A stretch of 18,952 bases of DNA from Atkinsonella hypoxylon (Eukaryota; Ascomycota; Sordariomycetes; Hypocreales; Clavicipitaceae): positions 1 through 18,952 of the forward strand of contig JFHB01000343.1 of NCBI GenBank assembly GCA_000729835.1, read 5' to 3'. The notes beneath the pieces are model-generated. The model did not search any database, had not been told where the DNA came from, and saw only the letters and a list, made by a program, of their open reading frames with translations. This document shows, piece after piece, positions 7,154-17,556 of the stretch; position 1 is the stretch's first letter; every line of letters starts with the position of its first letter. The position numbers and the translations under genes were made by a program.

Positions 7154-8437
7154 CTAGCGACGGAAGCGAGCGAAGCCAGTGGGCTTGACGAATCTGCCGG
7201 TTCCAGTCCCGGTTCCAATCGGTTGAGTACCGTTACCAGCAGGGAAAGGGGGTTGAGTGGGTGCGGCCCGGAATCTAGTGGTTGATTCTTCACCGCAGCC
7301 ATCTCCATCATTGTTGCCGTTACCACCGTTCTTACCACCGTTGTTGCCGCCATTGCCGCTATTGTTGCCGCCGTTACCATCATTGCTGCTTCTATTGTTG
7401 CCGCCATTACCATCATTGCTGCTTCTATTGTTGCCGCCATTGCTACCACCGTTGTTGCCGCCGTTACCATCATTGCTGCTTCTATTGTTGCCGCCAATGT
7501 TACCACCGTTATTACCACCATTACCGGCATTGTTAGGGGGCTGGGTAGCAGCAGGGTTCTGGCCTGACGTGCTGCATGCAACAGTGACGTAGACGGTCGG
7601 GGGAGTGACAGTGACAGTCACGGTTGAGGCAGGGCAGGTGCCCTGTGAGGTGTTGGAAGGGCTGTTACCGCCAGCAGGTCCAGCAGGTCCATTGCCGCCA
7701 TTACCACCATTGCCACCAGCAGTTCCGGTAGGGCCATTGCCACCATTGCCACCATTGCCGCCGGCAGGTCCGGTAGAGCTAGCTTTGGAGATAAACACAG
7801 TACGAGTAATCTTTCTGGTAGAAGTTTTCGTGGTCGTACCCTCGGGAGTTGTCGTAGACGAAGACGAGGAACCACCAAAGGGCTCAGCAGAAGCCTGTGT
7901 GCGGGGAAGGGTTATGGTCTGGTGGAGCGTGGTGCGGCGAGTGCTGGTGACGACCGAGGCGGTAGAGCCGGTGCCAATAGTCATGATATAAGTCTTGTCG
8001 GAGACAACATCAGTGGTCTTAGTGGTCAAGTTAGGCTTGGATGAGGATGCGCTGGCAGGAATCGTGGGCAGAGTCACCCCGGGGATGGAGATGGTGCTGT
8101 TGGGGGCAAAGAGCGTGCTAGAGGCCTTTGCGAAGACTGAAGATGAAACCTTGCTGGCCTCGGCCACAGGGCAGATAGTGGTGGCTAGGGTGATAGTGTC
8201 GGTGACAACCTTGATCAACTTCTGGTCGTCTGGCAAGACAGCGATCCTGTCGGGATGAGCCGGGCAGTTGGTGACGGTGGCAGCACAGCTGGTGATGGTG
8301 CGAAGCTGCGTCGTCTTGAGGGTCAAGGTGGTCAAGGACTCAGAAGCGTTGGCCCGGGGAAAACGCATATGATGGCCAGGGTTGTTGTAGGCAGAGGCCA
8401 CGGCGGCCATCATACCAAAAACAGCAGTGGTCTTCAT
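7154..8437 (-). CDS. Secreted Ser/Thr-rich protein with collagen-like and Gly/Asn repeats
   Basis: An intronless frame of 427 residues starts at 8437 (context ACAAGATGAAG) with the signal peptide MKTTAVFGMMAAVASA. Residues 33-95 hold a threonine-rich module with four cysteines and the phrases TTLTLKTTQLRTITSC and VVTDTITLATTICPV, a pattern I recall from fungal cell-wall and adhesin-like proteins. Residues 96-222 are Ser/Thr-rich and probably O-glycosylated. Residues 223-258 are twelve uninterrupted Gly-X-Y triplets, collagen-like. A second beta-type Thr/Val module with two cysteines (268-288, TVTVTVTPPTVYVTVAC) follows. Residues 303-378 are Gly/Asn-rich with an 11-residue tandem unit. The tail ends FVKPTGFARFRR and lacks a hydrophobic GPI signal, so it is probably secreted or wall-attached without an anchor. 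The specific role is unknown. Confidence 0.83.
   Translation of the reverse strand: MKTTAVFGMMAAVASAYNNPGHHMRFPRANASESLTTLTLKTTQLRTITSCAATVTNCPAHPDRIAVLPDDQKLIKVVTDTITLATTICPVAEASKVSSSVFAKASSTLFAPNSTISIPGVTLPTIPASASSSKPNLTTKTTDVVSDKTYIMTIGTGSTASVVTSTRRTTLHQTITLPRTQASAEPFGGSSSSSTTTPEGTTTKTSTRKITRTVFISKASSTGPAGGNGGNGGNGPTGTAGGNGGNGGNGPAGPAGGNSPSNTSQGTCPASTVTVTVTPPTVYVTVACSTSGQNPAATQPPNNAGNGGNNGGNIGGNNRSSNDGNGGNNGGSNGGNNRSSNDGNGGNNRSSNDGNGGNNSGNGGNNGGKNGGNGNNDGDGCGEESTTRFRAAPTQPPFPAGNGTQPIGTGTGTGRFVKPTGFARFRR
7304..7531 (-). repeat. Gly/Asn-rich coding tandem repeats (33-base unit)
   Basis: Three copies of the 11-residue unit RSSNDGNGGNN occur at residues 319-329, 338-348 and 349-359, the last two directly adjacent. 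They are surrounded by shorter GGN/GNN units. DNA copies are nearly identical, which indicates recent slippage or unequal exchange. All copies keep the frame. Confidence 0.85.
7664..7771 (-). repeat. Collagen-like Gly-X-Y tract (12 triplets, two 45-base units)
   Basis: Residues 223-258 read GPA GGN GGN GGN GPT GTA and then GGN GGN GGN GPA GPA GGN without interruption. The block contains a 15-residue (45-base) duplication, GGNGGNGGNGPTGTA against GGNGGNGGNGPAGPA. Confidence 0.85.
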
Positions 8438-8658
8438 CTTGTCGGTTTATGTAAGCTCAGGTTTCGTAGAATTCTGGTACGGGATGTTGTATCTGTTGTC
8501 AGATGTCGTGCGTATCACAAAGTTTTTGCTCAACTGTTTGTTGAGACCTTTTGGTAGTTGGGGTTGATAACAGGCAAAGGATGTAAAAGTCGAATTTCGC
8601 AATCAAAAATTTGGCAGTTCAACTTGCTCACTTGTTACAGAATGAGATGTAGGAGACC

Positions 8659-8663
8659 ATTGG
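8659..8663 (-). promoter_or_regulatory. CCAAT box upstream of the collagen-like protein gene
   Basis: On the minus strand AACCAATGG lies about 222 bases upstream of the ATG at 8437, in the same orientation as the gene. It is a plausible HAP/NF-Y site. Only the match and distance support it. Confidence 0.4.
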
Positions 8664-10884
8664 TTTGCGAGACGTAGCTCTACTTGACGTCGTTATATCG
8701 ATATAAGCTGTGATAGCCAAGGACGGCGATGAGAAACGCCAAAAAGAATGTGTGAATGTAGTCAAAGTGACTTGAGGAAGCAAAGTGAGTGTAATGGAAA
8801 GGAGCAAAAAACGAGATACAAGATGGCAGGGGACTAAGGATATAGATAAAGTCAGGAAAGCGGATGACAGGAGCCAGCAACAAGGACTTGTAAGTGCGGC
8901 TTTCGTGTAAAGTAGCCCGTGAAGTGGGGACACGCCCGGGTGTGTGTCCAACGGCACCTGCAACCGTCTCCCATGCATCCTATGCATCATCCCATGCATG
9001 AGGAGGCCAAACAAGACTAATAAGAGCCAGGCACACGAACCAGGCGTGCCAAAAGGCGTGCCAGGACAGCGGCGGGCATGTCCACCCATGGCTCCATGCT
9101 GTTCGGCAACCTACTCGCCCATTCTCTCCTTGGGCTTTGGTATTTAAGGCCCGGCAATTAATTTGACCATCCCCTGCATATTATTCTCCTATGCTGGGTT
9201 CTTTTATTGATCCCTCAGCCGTGATCCACTCGCCGAGGGTTCGAAGCTAGGAACACAGCCACTCTCGTGATTACGCAACAGTGCCATCAGCGAATGCTCC
9301 GTAATGCAGCTCAGCCTGGGGGGAAAACACGCAAAAGAAACAAATGAGACGGACGGTCTGTAAAGTCATAAAAGTCAGTCAGTGTCCCAGTAGAACGGCT
9401 CAGTGCAGGGAAAAAAAAAGAGGACGGGTGGGCTTTGTCAGGATGATAATGCGCTTGAGCTCAGTGTGAGCAGAGACATTACATTACAAGGACGACATCA
9501 GTCCATGTACTATGCATGTATCCTAGCGCAAGCCGTTCTCTTCCAAGCCAAGTCCGACGTACCTGTGCCAACCGTCCTCTTGTCTTGATGACGGTTGAGC
9601 AATCTATCACCTGGAGACAAACCAACCTCGAGGGCCAGCTGTGATGGAGCCCATTCTCATTGCTCTCCGTGAGATGGTGCTGCCTGCCTGCTAGGTAGCT
9701 AGATAGCCAGACAGCCACGAGATGGTCAAATTTGCATGACGGATCCAACGGGCGTCGTGTGTTGGGGCTCCCCTGACGGAGCAGACCATTGCCATTTTAG
9801 CTCAGGGGCAACACGGAGTACAGATGCAGGAATCAGGAATCGTGGAGGAGCACAAAGTGAGACGAGCCATGGTCCAATCGTCCAAGGCAGAGGCTTAGTC
9901 AGCTCCACTCACGGCGCCACCCCGAGCCAAAGATCCGCACTTCACGACAAGCCGATTACGACTCGCTCTCTACATCAGATAACCAGTACCTTTTTCCCAC
10001 GTGAAATTTGGTTATGTATCCAGGTACCTCTTCATCTGCTCATCCCATTGGCCCCCAAGCCTTCTAGCTGTCGTCTTACGGCACTCAAAGGGAAAAGATG
10101 CTCATGGAAAACCATCCTGCACCGACGCCACCGTGCATCCGAGCTCAACGGGCGCGTCTTCATTGCTTTCGTACTACCTACCTAGATACGTGGCGTAACC
10201 ACTTGTGTTCCTGAGAAATTATCACGCCGGCTCTTGCTCGACCTCCCAAATCAAGACGACTTTTATCAATAACTGTCGGTGCCTGCCACTGGTGGATCGG
10301 AACGGCAGGTTACACACATATTCCCCCTCGCCCCCCCCCAACCCACGCGTGCGAGCCTCCAGCCCACCAATCACATCTCCCCTTACTCGAAGCGCTTCCC
10401 ATGGTTCAGCGTCTGTGAGACTTGACGGCCAGCCCAATCCTCGCAATCCCATCAAATTCCGATGCGGCCCAGCCAGCATCCCAGGCAGACGGCGTTGGCG
10501 ATGCACGAGCGAAAGGATTTGTTTGTTGTCCGCAGCGCAAATACTAATCAGGGCTTCCGCAGGCCACCCGGAGCGCCATCAACATCTCGTCGTCTCACCG
10601 CTGGACTTCGCCGAGACCTGAGCGACATTAAGGCGACAAGGGGCCTCTTGCCCCAATCTGAATAATCGTCGATTAATTTTATCAGCCAACGTATTCCGTA
10701 CAGCGGGTACGGCTTGGTATAGCGACATGTTCGCCCAGACATCTGAGTACCATTTCTCGCATGTTGATTGGCCAGCTTTGCTCATCAGTAACCCGGTAGC
10801 TCTCCAAAGGGATATTGGACGGCACGCCGGCAGTGTAACACGCTCCACCTTTGGCGATAATATACACCGAATGGTTCAATTGTG

Positions 10885-10909
10885 TTTTTTTTTTTTTTTT
10901 TTTTTTTTT
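10885..10909. repeat. T25 homopolymer
   Basis: Twenty-five consecutive T in the intergenic region, flanked by CAATTGTG and GCGCGCCGTC. No target-site duplication is visible around it, so a retroposon tail is not supported. Confidence 0.9.
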
Positions 10910-12205
10910 GCGCGCCGTCATAGCAGCTCGTAAAGCCCATCCAGGAACCAGGCACCCATGCGCGGGCTTCGTATACGTACATAGAAGGGGCGTAGTCGTG
11001 TTGCTCGCCACGCCCACCATGTCTCCACCCCGCACGCAGCCTGCCAGGAACAAGACGCAGCCTAACCCCGTTCTGGCCGGCGGGCGTTATTTTCTTAACG
11101 CTGAAACCGCCACCGCCAGCCACCGAGTCTTTCTCTCGAGCACAAACATAACATTTCGCGTTTGTGTCTTGGATACCCCCACCTCCCAGCCCACGGAGTT
11201 TCCTGCATACAGCAAGTCTTTTCTTTCCCTCGCATTATTCGGGTCCTTTATTCCAGCTGTCCGCTCCCTAATCTTTTTGTTTTATGTAATATAGTTAGTG
11301 TGCTACAAGCATTGGGCAGGTCCCACAATCAACGTTTCATGTACGTCACTCGAGATCTGTCAGCCATGGCCGAAAAATAAAAAATATAATTTGAACGAGA
11401 TTCAAGTGGCATGTCCATCCGCTTTCTTTTGATCTGACTTTCCTATTGCGACATCATCGACTCCGTAATGCGCCGATATCAAAGATTTGCATGCTAAATT
11501 CTCCGGCAACCTTTTATTTTTGTGGAGATCAGGATTTCCTAATTTATCATGCACCGATTTTTCCTAGATTCCCAGGTAATTCGCCGCACCTCATCTGCTG
11601 CAACTTGGTCCTGCTGGTAACTAGTTCACGAACCATGAAAAAGCAATTCTCCCTTGTAGCACAGAATACCTGTAGAGTAGTAACTAGCTTCCTTGTAAAC
11701 ATCAACGCAACCCTGACGTCCGTACCCCAAAATGTCTGCGACTACAACGAGGCGCCGACACTCTGGATTCATGGATTCATGTCCAAGATCATGTCATGAA
11801 ACTGGACGTTTGGCGTCGGAGCGCATGCTTTTGGTTATGTAGTTGGTCTTGGGTATGGGTGATCAATCTCGCTCACGTTTCTCTCGTTGCTCGGCCACCC
11901 TGGCATAAATCATTTGGCAGGAAAAAGAAATTGAGTGTCTTCCAGCAAGCCCCTTGTATCAGATCCAGATCATTGCGTTTGACAATACTGCATTATAAAT
12001 GATCCGCTCGAGTCAATAAATAAGCTTGTTGGCTGTGCATGAAAGGAGGAAGTGGGGTTAAAGCGTGGTGTTGCCGCCATCTGATATTTCAGTGTTCGTG
12101 TTCCAAACTGGCAAAAACCCAAGGTTTGGGACCCCCTCGATATATTATGCGCAAAAATCTGAGGCATTCTAATTTCCGGACAAAGAAAAAGATCTCATAA
12201 CTGCT

Positions 12206-15020
12206 TTATTCTATCTCCTCAATCCTGGGTCGTGATTGACTTGATGCGTCACCCATGTTTTCTCCCGAATTCAGTCTCAGCCCTGCAAGGCGGGTCAAAC
12301 CTACGATCGTGTCACTCCGCTGGGGCAGCAATCTGCTGCTGTGCCAATTTTCCAGGCTCTCCACGACGTCTCGCGCATGTTGTTGCACGAGGCCATCATT
12401 GTCCGTCTCTGCAACGTACTGCAGAGTTCGTTGTATATCCTGTCGACTAGACTCAATCAGGTCAAATCCTAGCGAACGACCAGACTCTCTGGATTGTTGT
12501 AAGGCGCGGATGAGATCAAGGATAACCAGAATCGCTGCACGTCTCAGAATCCCAAACTCCAAGTCTCGTTCGACAATGAGAACATTGACGCAGAGGTCGA
12601 CCGCGTTAGAAACAAGAGTTGGATCCATGCCAGAAATGTTAGTCTCAAGTGCTGTTCCAAAGATGGACAGTGCAGACGCTCTCATACGGACATCTTCGCT
12701 CCCGCGTTTGCCCTCCCATCCCCGGAGAATTTCTGCCAAAATTGCATTGTTTGCTCTGTCTATATCTGTCAAGCCTTCGTCATCGTAGTCTTCATCTCTT
12801 TCGGTACGAGCTGCTTCGTCCTTCTTCAATTCCGCCAGCCTTTCCTCGCGGGCTTGTTTGGCCAAGGTTTTCGGTCTGTAGCCGCGTCTGCCAGCTATGG
12901 ACAGTATCGTTTCTCCAGTCTGCTGGGCCACTTCGCCCGAAAAAGTCTCGCCCAAACGCTCGATGAGCTGCACGAGAGCCTCACCAAAGCGTAGTCGTAT
13001 GTCAGTTGTAGAATGTTCTTGGAGGTCTAGATAATTGTCGAGAAGCTCCTGGACAGTTGATTTTGGGTGTCTATTGGCCAACAAGGTAAAAACCTTAACC
13101 ACGCGCAGGTTGATGTAATCTTCATTCTCTTTAAGAAGGCTCGACATTAGGACTGTTACGCCTGTAATATCTAAGATAGGACTTTCGGCAATGATCAAGC
13201 TCGAAAGAATTGACAGGCCTTCTGAAACCACAGGAGGCGGGTTGTCTTTGTCACCAGTGATGTAACTCATTGCCAAATTATAGCTCTTCCTATCTTCAAT
13301 CTGGCGTGCTGACAGAGCAGAAGACGGCTGATCGTTGACTGGTTGTTCCACTTGATCTCGATATTTGAGTAGCATCGCCAAATTCCTGGCCGTTGCTGAG
13401 ACATCAGTGTCGTGAGCATTGCCTATCCTCTCTAGTGACTCCTCAATGAGATGCAAATCTGGAGGTGGTATATCTGACCGTTTGAAGCTTGTGGTGGTGA
13501 TAACTAGATTAAGGAGACTTAGGACAACAGACACAAGATCATCGCCGAGAGGTTTTCGTCCATCCCCTCTTAGCACCTGGCAAATTACGCCTAGGAGTTG
13601 ATCGAAATGGCTGATTAGTCTCTCTGGAGCGAGTTCCATCAACTTTTGCAACAAATTCACCTCAGCCAGCTCTCGAACTGCATCATGTTGCTTGCTTTCC
13701 CTAAGGACAGTTCTGATTTCGGTCTGGGTTGCTGGTTCCATCGACTTGATCCAATTTCTCAATAGAGCCAGGAACACTTCAGATATTTCATCATTTGAGC
13801 AAGAGCTTATTGTGAGTCTTGCCAGCTTTTCAGCCTTCGCTCCAACCTCCAGCAGGTTAATACCAGGCCTCGAGTTTGACACCGCCGTGATACTGACCGT
13901 GGAACCGTCAGCGGCTTGGAATCGCCATGTACTACTCTCTGGCCAATTTGGACTCCCTTCACAGAGAATATTCTGTATGATGGGACTAATGGTGTCCATA
14001 TTCCCGAAGAGAGTGAGGTAAGTTTGCAAGAGCTTTTCTCCCGGGATGCAATACGTTTGGGCAATGGATTCGGATACGCTGGGCATAGAAGCTAGCGCCC
14101 ATAGCTGTAACACCACCGGCCTTAATACTCGTCGACAGAGACCTGGAGATGGATTTGACAGTATCAGGACTTTGAGTCGTTTTAGAGCAGTGGCAAGCTG
14201 ATCGTGGGACACCAATATTCTTTCCCGACTAAAATCAATAATTTCATCTTGTGGTTTATTCTCCAATTCTGAATTTTCATATAGTGGGTGTTGAAGTGAA
14301 TAATTGAGCTTCTCAAGGAGTGGCTGGACAAAAGCATTCCATCCCGGTGCTCCTATGTCCAGCCTATCAGTTTATGCATTTAACAAAATGCGATGACAGC
14401 AGTCTCCTTACCTGGAGCGCCCATCTGCTTTTTTCCCAATATGCCAACTCCGACGACTTGCGCTGCTACCTTGGCTAAATCTTCCCCCCATCCCCATCAA
14501 GAAGATGGAAAATCTGAGGCGCAATGCCACTATACCAATCATATGGGCTTAAGGTGGCAGGGACAGTGGACAGCAGTCTAGTCACGGCGGCTACAGCCTC
14601 GTGTGTAATATTTGCGCCTGACTTTTGCGGTTGATGTGTATCTGGGGTTATATTCTGATTGCTTGGATGAACGGAAAACACGAATTCCATGGTCCCGCGA
14701 ACACCGTCAGGTTTTAAAGGCAGGGTGGTAAGAGCTTGCAAAAGAGGATCCCTCAGCCATGGCGGCAGAACATTTGGTTTGATCAAAGAGTTCAAAGCCG
14801 GGAGAAGCACCCATGGTTTAGTGCTGTCATTTCTTGTCAGAATCTTGTTGCATAGCCTCGGAAAATAAGATGCCCACTTAGCAATGAGGTCATGGTATGC
14901 CTTGAGCGCTACTTCTCGGCTTTGCGACGTTGCTGACGGGTCGAATGCTGCCTTCCCGGTCTCTACAATCTCTTTGGCGATATCCGGTTTGAAGGGTTCT
15001 TTATGCAGTGTTTCTGCCAT
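12206..15020 (-). CDS. RTP1: RTP1/TANGO6-type RNA polymerase II nuclear import factor
   Basis: Two exons, 15020-14412 and 14352-12206, are joined by a 59-base intron (GTAAGG...CATAG) and would give about 918 residues once one base is added in a G6 run (plus-strand C6 at 14484-14489). Before it the frame ends HLLDGDGG and runs into a stop; the -1 frame continues EDLAKVAAQVVGVGILGKKQ, then GAPGAPGW across the splice. Yeast Rtp1 and animal TANGO6 are cytoplasmic HEAT-like helical proteins that bind Pol II subunits, assembly chaperones and nucleoporins during Pol II import. The chain is helical throughout. The conserved C-terminal part contains a region like RTP1_C1 (roughly 575-690), an acidic linker DEDYDDEG (about 723-730) and RTP1_C2-like RRAAILVILDLIRAL (about 807-822). 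MAETLHKEPF at 15020 is the likely start. Identification rests on recalled family features and architecture. Confidence 0.82.
14353..14411 (-). other. RTP1 intron
   Basis: The donor CCAG/GTAAGG and acceptor ACATAG/GAGC give a 59-base intron. An acceptor 11 bases earlier (TGATAG) would introduce a stop, so the CATAG site is chosen. The join restores MGAPGAPGWNAF. Confidence 0.85.
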
Positions 15021-17556
15021 CAGCTAAGACTGAATGGAGGCAATTAGTCGAATTAGTCGAATTAACGCTTGTCTCAAACCGATGCGCATCCCCCATTTTC
15101 TGGAAATTACGAAAGTGCTCTTCACAGTGTCAAAAACCCAATTATGAAACGCACTGTGCCACTGTGCCGCTTAGTCACATGTTCTCGCGTCGCGGTAGCT
15201 CCACGTACAAGAAGGCCAGCCTCTCGACGGCAGCTTCGCAAGTTCTACTGTTGATTTGGGATAAGACTTTTCCTATATTGTTTTGCCGCTCCTTTCCATG
15301 GCTGGAACCTGCCTCTAATAAAGCTCTCATACGAAAACGCATTCTCAGTGGGATAAAGCACTTCTTCAAGCTCAATTTTGGGCTTCAACAACTTCGCGTC
15401 GCCTGCCTCACAGTTTCCCGATTGCCATTTTCCGCAAGGAATGTCTACTGCAGACCTCCCTCCCAGGCTCGTTCACTCATGGCATGTTGCCCTCGATTCT
15501 GTATCAGAACTTCGTTGTTTGCATCACATGGACTCGTCATGTGTTATGTCGTTGGTAACTAAATGACACGACCTAGCTGGGGGAATGAGCTTCGGAACTT
15601 AACCCTAAGATCATAATTGGTTCTAGTATTGGGCTACGTTGCTTTGCTCGTCTTTTACGCCTATGAAAATGTAATACTTGCCACTCGCTGAAAAGCAAGC
15701 CAGCTTGTGTTGGGTTTTCTGCGGGCTGACTGATGGGAGGAAGATATCCAGTCACCGTATGGTGCGCGAGAGCAGGATGCCATGGCTTCAAGTGGTGACC
15801 ACTTGGATGCAAAGCTTCGATCCGAAGCGCCGTCGGCCCAACTACTGGAACTACAACTTGGCAAACAAAAGGCCGCCCTAAAGATGATGGTCAAAAACTT
15901 TGGGACAATGCTCTGCTCCACGAGGGCATCTCACACGTACCTCACTCCGCGAGTGCAAAGAGACGGATTGATATCACGAGCAGAGCCTGGAAGTGGTTAC
16001 GCACAGTCAGCTGCCGCATTTCAAAGATTTTCATCTCAGAGAGCTGCCTTGTCGGAATCACTGCTTTTCATGGCAAGTGTAGCAAGGAACTCCTGTGTAC
16101 AAACAGAAATGCCTCGCTCACAAAATATCCTGCCACGCCTTATGTGCTCTCGGACCTCACGATTCAGTCTAAGGAGATACACCGCCGTGTGATACAGATC
16201 AGTCCAGTCTCGACTTGCACTTTAGGGCCGCAGTCAGGGTAAATCCTGGTCTGCGTGATGCGTGCATCAAGCCTAGCCAGGCCCATTAGCTTCCGATTGC
16301 GATCTCCGATCGTAATGACTGAAGACGCCAATCCCACGTCATCGATCTCATGGTCCTTGACATTTTCCTCGTTGCCTTTTCCGAGAGGAAGGGGGCGAGA
16401 TGATAGCCCGGCTTTTAAGGATGTATTTTGTCCGCGCGTTAATGCCCTCCTTCGCCTCAGCTCAACACCAAACACGGGAGAGGAAACAAAAACAAGTCCT
16501 TGCGGACAGCGAAGAACATACAGAAGAAGTGCTTTATGCACTGGCGTTTACTATCTTGCTGCTTCTAAGCCGAAGTCTAAGTGACAGTTGAAGAAAGTAA
16601 TGGAGGGTTGGCGTAGCATGAAGCAAGCTCAATGTCCAGATCAGGCTCTGGCCGGCTTCTCGCCCGCATAGTGTGGATTTGAAGCAGTTCTGGGACCCAT
16701 CTCGTGTTGGAGTCAGAGTTTCGCGCTCGTCTGAAGCTGTTGCAAATAGCACATTGCGATGAAGAAGTTACGCCACGTTTGATACTGGAAGACGATATAG
16801 AAAATTGGTTTCAAAGGGCAGGCCCTGCAATGGAAGGTAGCCCTGGTTGTCCTCGTGCCTGCAACGGTAGGAGGACAACCCCCCATTATTGAGGGGATAA
16901 GTCTACCCTTTGCCCTCATTACTTACGGAGTTGTGAGTTAACAATGCATTGCAGATACCAGGACGAAAATGTAACCTAATCGCCAGTCATTAACAAAGGT
17001 AGGAGACGATGTCAAAAAAATGGTAAGTAGCTGGGCGACCTTTTCGGTTATTGTACGATTCTTGAATTAGCTACTTGAATTGCCTTGTGTTGCCCGGTGC
17101 AATCGATACTAGTATATAGAGCTCGTGCCACGAGTGATGTCGCAAAAATTACGACGTGGCTCCACATGACCCAACGAAAGTCGCGATGGTTTTAGTGGAA
17201 TAGTCCAAGCCCAGGGTAGAACTATCCAAGGAGACAACGCTGCACATCACCTGGTGCCGGAGCAGGCAGCTTGGTAAGGCCAAGGACGCTTGCCATTCGC
17301 TTTGCTTGTTCTACATCCACCTCGAGTTGCTGGAATAGCCGTTCGATCGAATCGAACTCATGAATTACTTAGTTATATAGCGAAAACCAGCCGTCCCAAG
17401 GTTTCACTACCGCGCCGGCATGCTTTTGGCAAGTTATCTACTGGAAGGCAGGCCATCTCCAACTTACTGGACACGAACCCGCAGGCCGTGCCGACGACTA
17501 TTCTGTACCATCACTCATTCGTACCCAGGGATTAACCGCACCTTTTCAGCCTCCTC
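15021..17556. other. Gene-poor region upstream of RTP1 with coding-like patches
   Basis: The first 100 bases hold the RTP1 promoter, including a direct repeat AATTAGTCGAATTAGTCGAATT (15043-15064). Beyond it, short stretches read like protein but shift frame or stop. One is a helical patch near 15782-15915 on the plus strand, including HLDAKLRSEAPSAQLLELQL. Another is an overlapping -1 frame patch from about 15880 that runs to about 16240. A third near 16700-16890 contains CDEEVTPRLILEDDIENWFQRA. No start-to-stop gene can be assembled from these and no family is recognised, so decayed genes or chance are equally possible. Confidence 0.4.
16400..16591 (+). CDS. Possible small membrane ORF, unrecognised
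   Basis: A 63-codon frame from ATG at 16400 encodes a basic N-terminal half with RERKQKQ and a hydrophobic C-terminal segment, VLYALAFTILLLLS, that could be a tail anchor. There is no homology that I recognise, and the surroundings contain other broken-looking frames. It may be chance. Confidence 0.12.
   Translation: MIARLLRMYFVRALMPSFASAQHQTRERKQKQVLADSEEHTEEVLYALAFTILLLLSRSLSDS

Larger units (their letters stand above)
8438..12205. other. Long intergenic region without a supported gene
   Basis: About 3.8 kb separates the RTP1 3' end from the start of the collagen-like protein gene. The part up to roughly 9100 is probably the 5' UTR and promoter of the latter; pyrimidine-rich ACCCCAACTACCAAAAGG-type leader sequence and a CCAAT box are visible on the minus strand. 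The rest shows a T25 run (10885-10909), short TACCTAGGTA-like motifs (9692, 10178), and frames of up to about 150 codons on both strands, none of which has a convincing start, codon pattern or recognisable domain. Spliced genes with short exons or long non-coding RNAs cannot be excluded. Confidence 0.5.

Noticed and set aside
7257..7592. Leu/Pro-repeat plus-strand frame of 111 codons, and similar frames up to 7991
   Set aside because: These are antisense translations of the Gly/Asn and Gly-X-Y repeats of the secreted protein and have no independent support.
9225..9260. tRNA-like T-loop GGGTTCGAAGC
   Set aside because: No matching T-stem, A-box or acceptor pairing could be found around it; a single motif is not enough.
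10205..10621. 138-codon plus-strand open frame
   Set aside because: Its composition is Pro/Ser/Arg-rich with no domain, and overlapping frames of similar length exist on both strands.
10885..10909. T25 run as the tail of a retroposon
   Set aside because: No target-site duplication or element body could be seen on either side.
14475..14500. Programmed -1 ribosomal frameshift in RTP1
   Set aside because: The direction fits a -1 slip, but the site reads T GGG GGG rather than a full slippery heptamer, no downstream stimulatory structure is evident, and another gene shows the same missing G. A homopolymer error is simpler.
15008..15562. 184-codon plus-strand frame overlapping the RTP1 start
   Set aside because: It begins at a GTG inside the RTP1 first exon on the opposite strand, has an irregular composition and no domain; RTP1 is the supported gene.
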